The position numbers and the translations under genes are program-made. From positions 62,001 to 126,000 of the forward strand of contig DATHNW010000016.1 in assembly GCA_035485575.1 (NCBI GenBank): a stretch of DNA of 64,000 nt. The letters are read 5' to 3'. A model generated the notes under the pieces. That model did no database searches. It saw nothing but the letters and a program-made list of their open reading frames with translations, and was not told the origin of the DNA. The stretch comes from DASRHD01 sp035485575 (GTDB lineage: Bacteria; Verrucomicrobiota; Verrucomicrobiia; Opitutales; Opitutaceae). Below are positions 62,983 to 64,000 of this stretch, in pieces; the stretch's first letter is position 1, and the number at the start of each line of letters is the position of its first letter.

Positions 62983-64000
62983 AGCTTAAAAACTCCTTCC
63001 CGAAGAACGGCACCAGCGCCGCCGGGATTTTCACGCGGCCGTCCGCCTGCAGGTTGTTTTCGAGCAATGCCGCCAGCACCCGCGGCACGGCGAGACCGGA
63101 ACCATTGATGGTATGCACAAGCTCGGGTTTGCCGCCGTCCTTCGCGCGGTAGCGGATCTGGGCACGCCGCGCCTGGAATGCCTCGAAATTTGAACAGCTC
63201 GAGACTTCCAGCCAGCGTTGCTGACCGGCCGACCAGACTTCGAGATCGTATTTTTTCGACTGGGCAAAGCCGAGATCGCCGCCGCACATCAGAAGCACGC
63301 GATACGGCAGCTCGAGCTTCTGCAACAGCCGCTCGGCATCGCCGCGGAGCTTTTCCAGTTCGTCGTAGCTCGTCGCTGGATGCACCCATTTGAGCAGCTC
63401 GACCTTGTCGAACTGGTGCAATCGGTTGAGTCCGCGCACGTCCTTGCCATAGCTGCCCGCCTCGCGGCGGAAGCAGGGCGTGTAGGCGCAGCGGTAAACC
63501 GGCAGCGCGGCCTCATCGAGTATCTCGTCGCGGAAAAAATTCGTCAGCGGCACCTCGGCCGTGGGCACGGCGTAGAAGCCGTCGACGGGCGCCTCGTACA
63601 TCTGGCCCTCCTTGTCCGGCAGCTGGCCGGTGGCGGTGGCGCTGGCGGCATTGACGAAAATGGGCGGGTTGACCTCGACGTAGCCGGCCTTGGCATTCTC
63701 CTCGAGAAAGAAGGTCAGTAACGCGCGCACGAGTCGCGCGGCGTCGCCAACGTAAAAGGGAAAGCCCGCCCCCGTGACTTTCGCCCCGCGCGCAAAATCG
63801 AAGAGCCGGTCGAAGCCCGGAATTTCCCAATGCGCCTTCGCGTGGGACGAGACCGCCTTCACGTCGCCGTGCGTGGCATGCACGACGTTGTCGGTGGGAC
63901 TGGCTCCCTCGGGCACGCTCGCATGGGGAAAGTTTGGCAGGGTGAGCATCGCCAGACGGTGCTTCTCCTCCAGCTCACGCAACAGCACCTCACGTTCCTT
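62972..64000 (-). CDS. serS: Seryl-tRNA synthetase (5' end outside window)
   Basis: SerRS charges tRNA-Ser and tRNA-Sec. The visible 342 residues cover most of a ~420-residue enzyme: the end of the N-terminal coiled coil (LLRELEEKHRLAMLTLPNFP), the class II core with TGQLPDKEGQMY, motif 2 in RCAYTPCFRREAGSYGKDVRG, EVSSCSNFEAFQARRAQIRY, and motif 3 in HTINGSGLAVPRVLAALLEN. The frame stays open to the right edge, so the start and the rest of the coiled-coil arm lie beyond position 64000. The stop overlaps tilS by 11 nt. Confidence 0.96.
   Translation of the reverse strand, partial: KEREVLLRELEEKHRLAMLTLPNFPHASVPEGASPTDNVVHATHGDVKAVSSHAKAHWEIPGFDRLFDFARGAKVTGAGFPFYVGDAARLVRALLTFFLEENAKAGYVEVNPPIFVNAASATATGQLPDKEGQMYEAPVDGFYAVPTAEVPLTNFFRDEILDEAALPVYRCAYTPCFRREAGSYGKDVRGLNRLHQFDKVELLKWVHPATSYDELEKLRGDAERLLQKLELPYRVLLMCGGDLGFAQSKKYDLEVWSAGQQRWLEVSSCSNFEAFQARRAQIRYRAKDGGKPELVHTINGSGLAVPRVLAALLENNLQADGRVKIPAALVPFFGKEFLSFGG
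62993..62998 (-). promoter_or_regulatory. Shine-Dalgarno site for tilS inside the serS coding end
   Basis: AAGGAG on the minus strand lies 10 nt before the TTG start of tilS and within the last codons of serS. It supports the TTG start and translational coupling of the two genes. Such clear sites are rare in this window. Confidence 0.6.

Overview
The window is GC-rich, gene-dense bacterial chromosome from a diderm. lptE, a bamD-like gene, uppP, glmM and many predicted secreted or lipid-anchored products point to an outer membrane. Several traits together (a DUF5069 protein, Rho with a very long low-complexity N-terminus, an animal-type UDP-glucose dehydrogenase, TMTC-like TPR membrane proteins, few clear Shine-Dalgarno sites, fucose use) fit Verrucomicrobiota best, probably Opitutaceae or a close relative. 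That placement is inference from gene content; no rRNA or marker tree is available here.

Layout. 0-11.7 kb is mostly housekeeping: an unknown large protein, hisF, a metallophosphoesterase / isochorismatase-like / YhaM-like exonuclease operon, pilT, rho, coaE, an HD phosphohydrolase and comM. 11.9-21.7 kb is accessory in character: a small secreted beta-sandwich protein, an IclR regulator, two paralogous TMTC-like membrane-TPR proteins flanking a GT39/PMT-like glycosyltransferase, and an MFS transporter. Its intergenic DNA is AT-richer. 21.7-34.8 kb holds tRNA-Glu(CUC), ndk, a secreted S26-like peptidase, a TIGR01777 epimerase, glgA, rnr, a DUF5069 protein, a two-subunit molybdenum hydroxylase and a stand-alone family B DNA polymerase. 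35.2-36.2 kb contains a frameshifted, lower-GC secreted-protein gene. 36.3-40.9 kb carries proS-clpS-partner (overlapping) and argA.

41.0-43.9 kb is a fucose module: fucP and a secreted GH29 fucosidase in convergent orientation, with a strong terminator between them and a perfect inverted repeat over the probable fucP promoter. 44.1-48.6 kb carries a RidA protein, an amidohydrolase, mntH-uspA and a secreted beta-propeller. 48.6-51.8 kb is uppP-trpD-glmM. 52.0-57.1 kb is rpmF-plsX-fabH followed by envelope assembly genes (bamD-like, lptE), rpe and a GNAT. 57.1-64.0 kb holds ugd, a PLP aminotransferase, ftsH, tilS and serS; serS runs off the right edge.

No CRISPR array, insertion sequence, prophage, rRNA operon or recognisable defence island was seen. 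The least ordinary parts are the GT-C/TPR glycosylation-type cluster (13.6-20 kb), the fucose operator-promoter, the frameshifted gene and some unexplained inverted repeats. I did not find a clear-cut new multi-gene system.
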